From Brevipalpus yothersi (Eukaryota > Arthropoda > Arachnida > Trombidiformes > Tenuipalpidae): 64,000 bases of DNA. The stretch spans positions 124,001 through 188,000 of the forward strand of contig QZCP01000843.1 in assembly GCA_003956705.1 (NCBI GenBank). Reading direction: 5' to 3'. A program made the translations under genes and the position numbers. A model generated the notes under the pieces. The model had not been told where the DNA came from. It saw only the letters and a list, made by a program, of their open reading frames with translations, and made no database searches. Below are positions 63,040-64,000 of the stretch, one piece after another. Each line of letters starts with the position of its first letter. Position 1 is the first letter of the stretch.

Positions 63040-63775
63040 GGTGATATGAGGAAAAGATTGAAATAATTCTGAGCTAAAATGAAGAAAATTTTGCACTCAC
63101 TTTGAGAGCCAATGGTTCATACGATAAATAGAGATACTTTTTGAATCCTACCTCTTGTAAATCAATATTACCAATTTTGAGAGGTAACTCTTGATCAGTC
63201 AAATCTAGACTGAATATGTATTGAGAAATGAGTAAAAATATGGCATACAAAACTAGTGCAAAAGATGATTTGAGACAAGCTTGGCGTGAATTCGGGACCA
63301 TCCATATTACACAAGACCACAGGAGAAGAATAAAGCCAAGCCAGCTATGGTACGTGATACTCCATGTCTTGATAGTTGATGGAAAGTAAAAATGAGAGTG
63401 AAATGTTTGAAAAATATTCTTTTCGAAGCTCTTGTCCCAGAGGAAAATCTTATTTCTAGGAAAAATAGACCAACTCACCATCATGACGATTAAAGTGGCC
63501 GAGTAACTACCCCTTTTGACTAGGTCTGTAAGATAGAGAAATGGTGCCCATTTCTTTGATCTTTCATCACGAGGATTGGGTGATGCTGGACTAGTGAAAT
63601 CATCACTGGAAGGTTTTTTGGATGAGCTCAAGAAGCTCGCTCTCTCAGGTGATTCTTCCTTATGAGTAAATTCCCAACGACTATCAGGAATATCTCTACC
63701 TCTTTGAAAAATATTCGGATCATTTCGTGAATCCTGTAATGCTTGATAGCGAGGTGGATGATTACCGGTGAGAAG
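54461..63775 (-). CDS. Piezo: Piezo mechanosensitive cation channel, 3' 16 exons (5' end outside the window)
   Basis: Trimeric plasma-membrane channel opened by membrane tension. Exons, 5' to 3': 63775-63101, 62872-62528, 62397-61576, 61508-61320, 61265-61191, 61133-60237, 60175-59773, 59248-58712, 58330-58188, 58124-57484, 57428-56987, 56919-56609, 56494-56347, 56285-56071, 56019-54808, 54737-54461. All phases match, giving 2443 residues. Markers: IAIYTYQF in the blade, the ASRGAQLIHEV helix, SGDYYMFDDPE, LRLLMDWMWTDTSL (the anchor/PF-W region), the extracellular cap (residues before FPGPLLQLISGYG), the pore helix GIFGLYTTFVFVVSRLIRGF, and the C-terminal SPETLIKWTR. The first exon seen begins LLTGNHPPRY, so the most N-terminal part, perhaps a few hundred residues, is missing. 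Two exons (58712-59248, 57484-58124) hold low-complexity Ser/Pro/Glu loops. Confidence 0.96.
59249..59772. other. Piezo intron
   Basis: 524 nt, the longest Piezo intron in the window. A 71-codon plus-strand frame (59437-59652) has no domain and no splice context, and is treated as chance. Confidence 0.7.
62991..63038. repeat. (GA)n microsatellite in a Piezo intron
   Basis: About 48 nt GA repeat with one interruption, in the 228 nt intron between exons 63101-63775 and 62528-62872. Confidence 0.93.
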
Positions 63776-64000
63776 CTGAAAGAAAAAAAATAGAAGCAAA
63801 TTATGTAAAAGAAAATAAACCAATTAAAAGAGAAAATAATCAAAAATTTTGTGCAAAAAAACGTAAAACACAAATTATGCAGTTCATCAAATCATAATCA
63901 TGCCATCTGCTTAATAAGTCAATGTAACAAGAAGCAGAAAAACAAATAATGACATACAAGTGCAAGAGTTAATGTGTGCAAGTGTGTAAAACAAAAAAAA
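63776..64000. other. Piezo intron continuing past the window edge
   Basis: AT-rich sequence upstream of the TTTCAG acceptor at 63776. No exon is seen before the window ends. Confidence 0.65.

Noticed and set aside
1..64000. CRISPR arrays, bacterial operons, integrated viral or transposon genes
   Set aside because: Repeats are simple-sequence only; no regular spacer array, transposase, reverse transcriptase or long terminal repeat was seen, and all genes are eukaryotic and intron-bearing or clear animal orthologues.
1..64000. tRNA genes
   Set aside because: No segment with both A-box and B-box-like motifs at proper spacing was recognised by eye; a covariance-model scan would be needed to exclude them.

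Overview
The window is nuclear DNA from an arthropod. It is AT-rich, genes are split by mostly 45-150 nt GT-AG introns, and several products are animal-specific: Piezo, acetylcholinesterase, Na+/K+-ATPase beta, FIBP and the Integrator subunit INTS15. An acariform mite is the best guess, from the AT-rich base composition, short introns, small Cys-rich secreted proteins and the form of the acetylcholinesterase. This is inference; the sequence does not fix the species.

Left part (1-27.5 kb), gene-sparse. A minus-strand amino-acid transporter (695-9382) has a 7.1 kb intron that contains a complete plus-strand C2H2 zinc-finger gene (2759-5402). Next come the Na+/K+-ATPase beta subunit (13378-15626, minus) and acetylcholinesterase (17699-20205, minus). 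Both belong to excitable-cell physiology. A 7.3 kb stretch follows with no gene I can support; it is full of (GA)n/(TC)n microsatellites.

Middle part (27.5-45.1 kb), gene-dense with housekeeping genes. FIBP (minus) and an INTS15-like gene (plus) diverge from a 0.3 kb spacer. A TMEM17-like ciliary transition-zone gene (minus), RBX1 (plus) and RPS28 (minus) follow. Then come an acidic, lysine-rich, putatively tail-anchored protein (plus) and a ZnT1-type zinc exporter (minus). A 3.7 kb intron of the exporter holds a plus-strand Cys-rich secreted-protein gene. A second small Cys-rich secreted gene lies at 44747-45093.

Right part (45.4-64 kb) is all minus strand. It holds glycogen debranching enzyme, an intronless type I membrane protein with a PSI-like Cys motif that I cannot assign, and the 3' 16 exons (2443 codons plus stop) of a Piezo mechanosensitive channel. 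The 5' end of Piezo lies beyond the window.

Exon boundaries were derived by hand from splice consensus, reading-frame phase and family conservation. All multi-exon models given here close in frame. Untranslated regions and transcription starts are mostly not determinable. The genes form no operon or pathway unit; the nested genes and the divergent pair are the main positional relationships.
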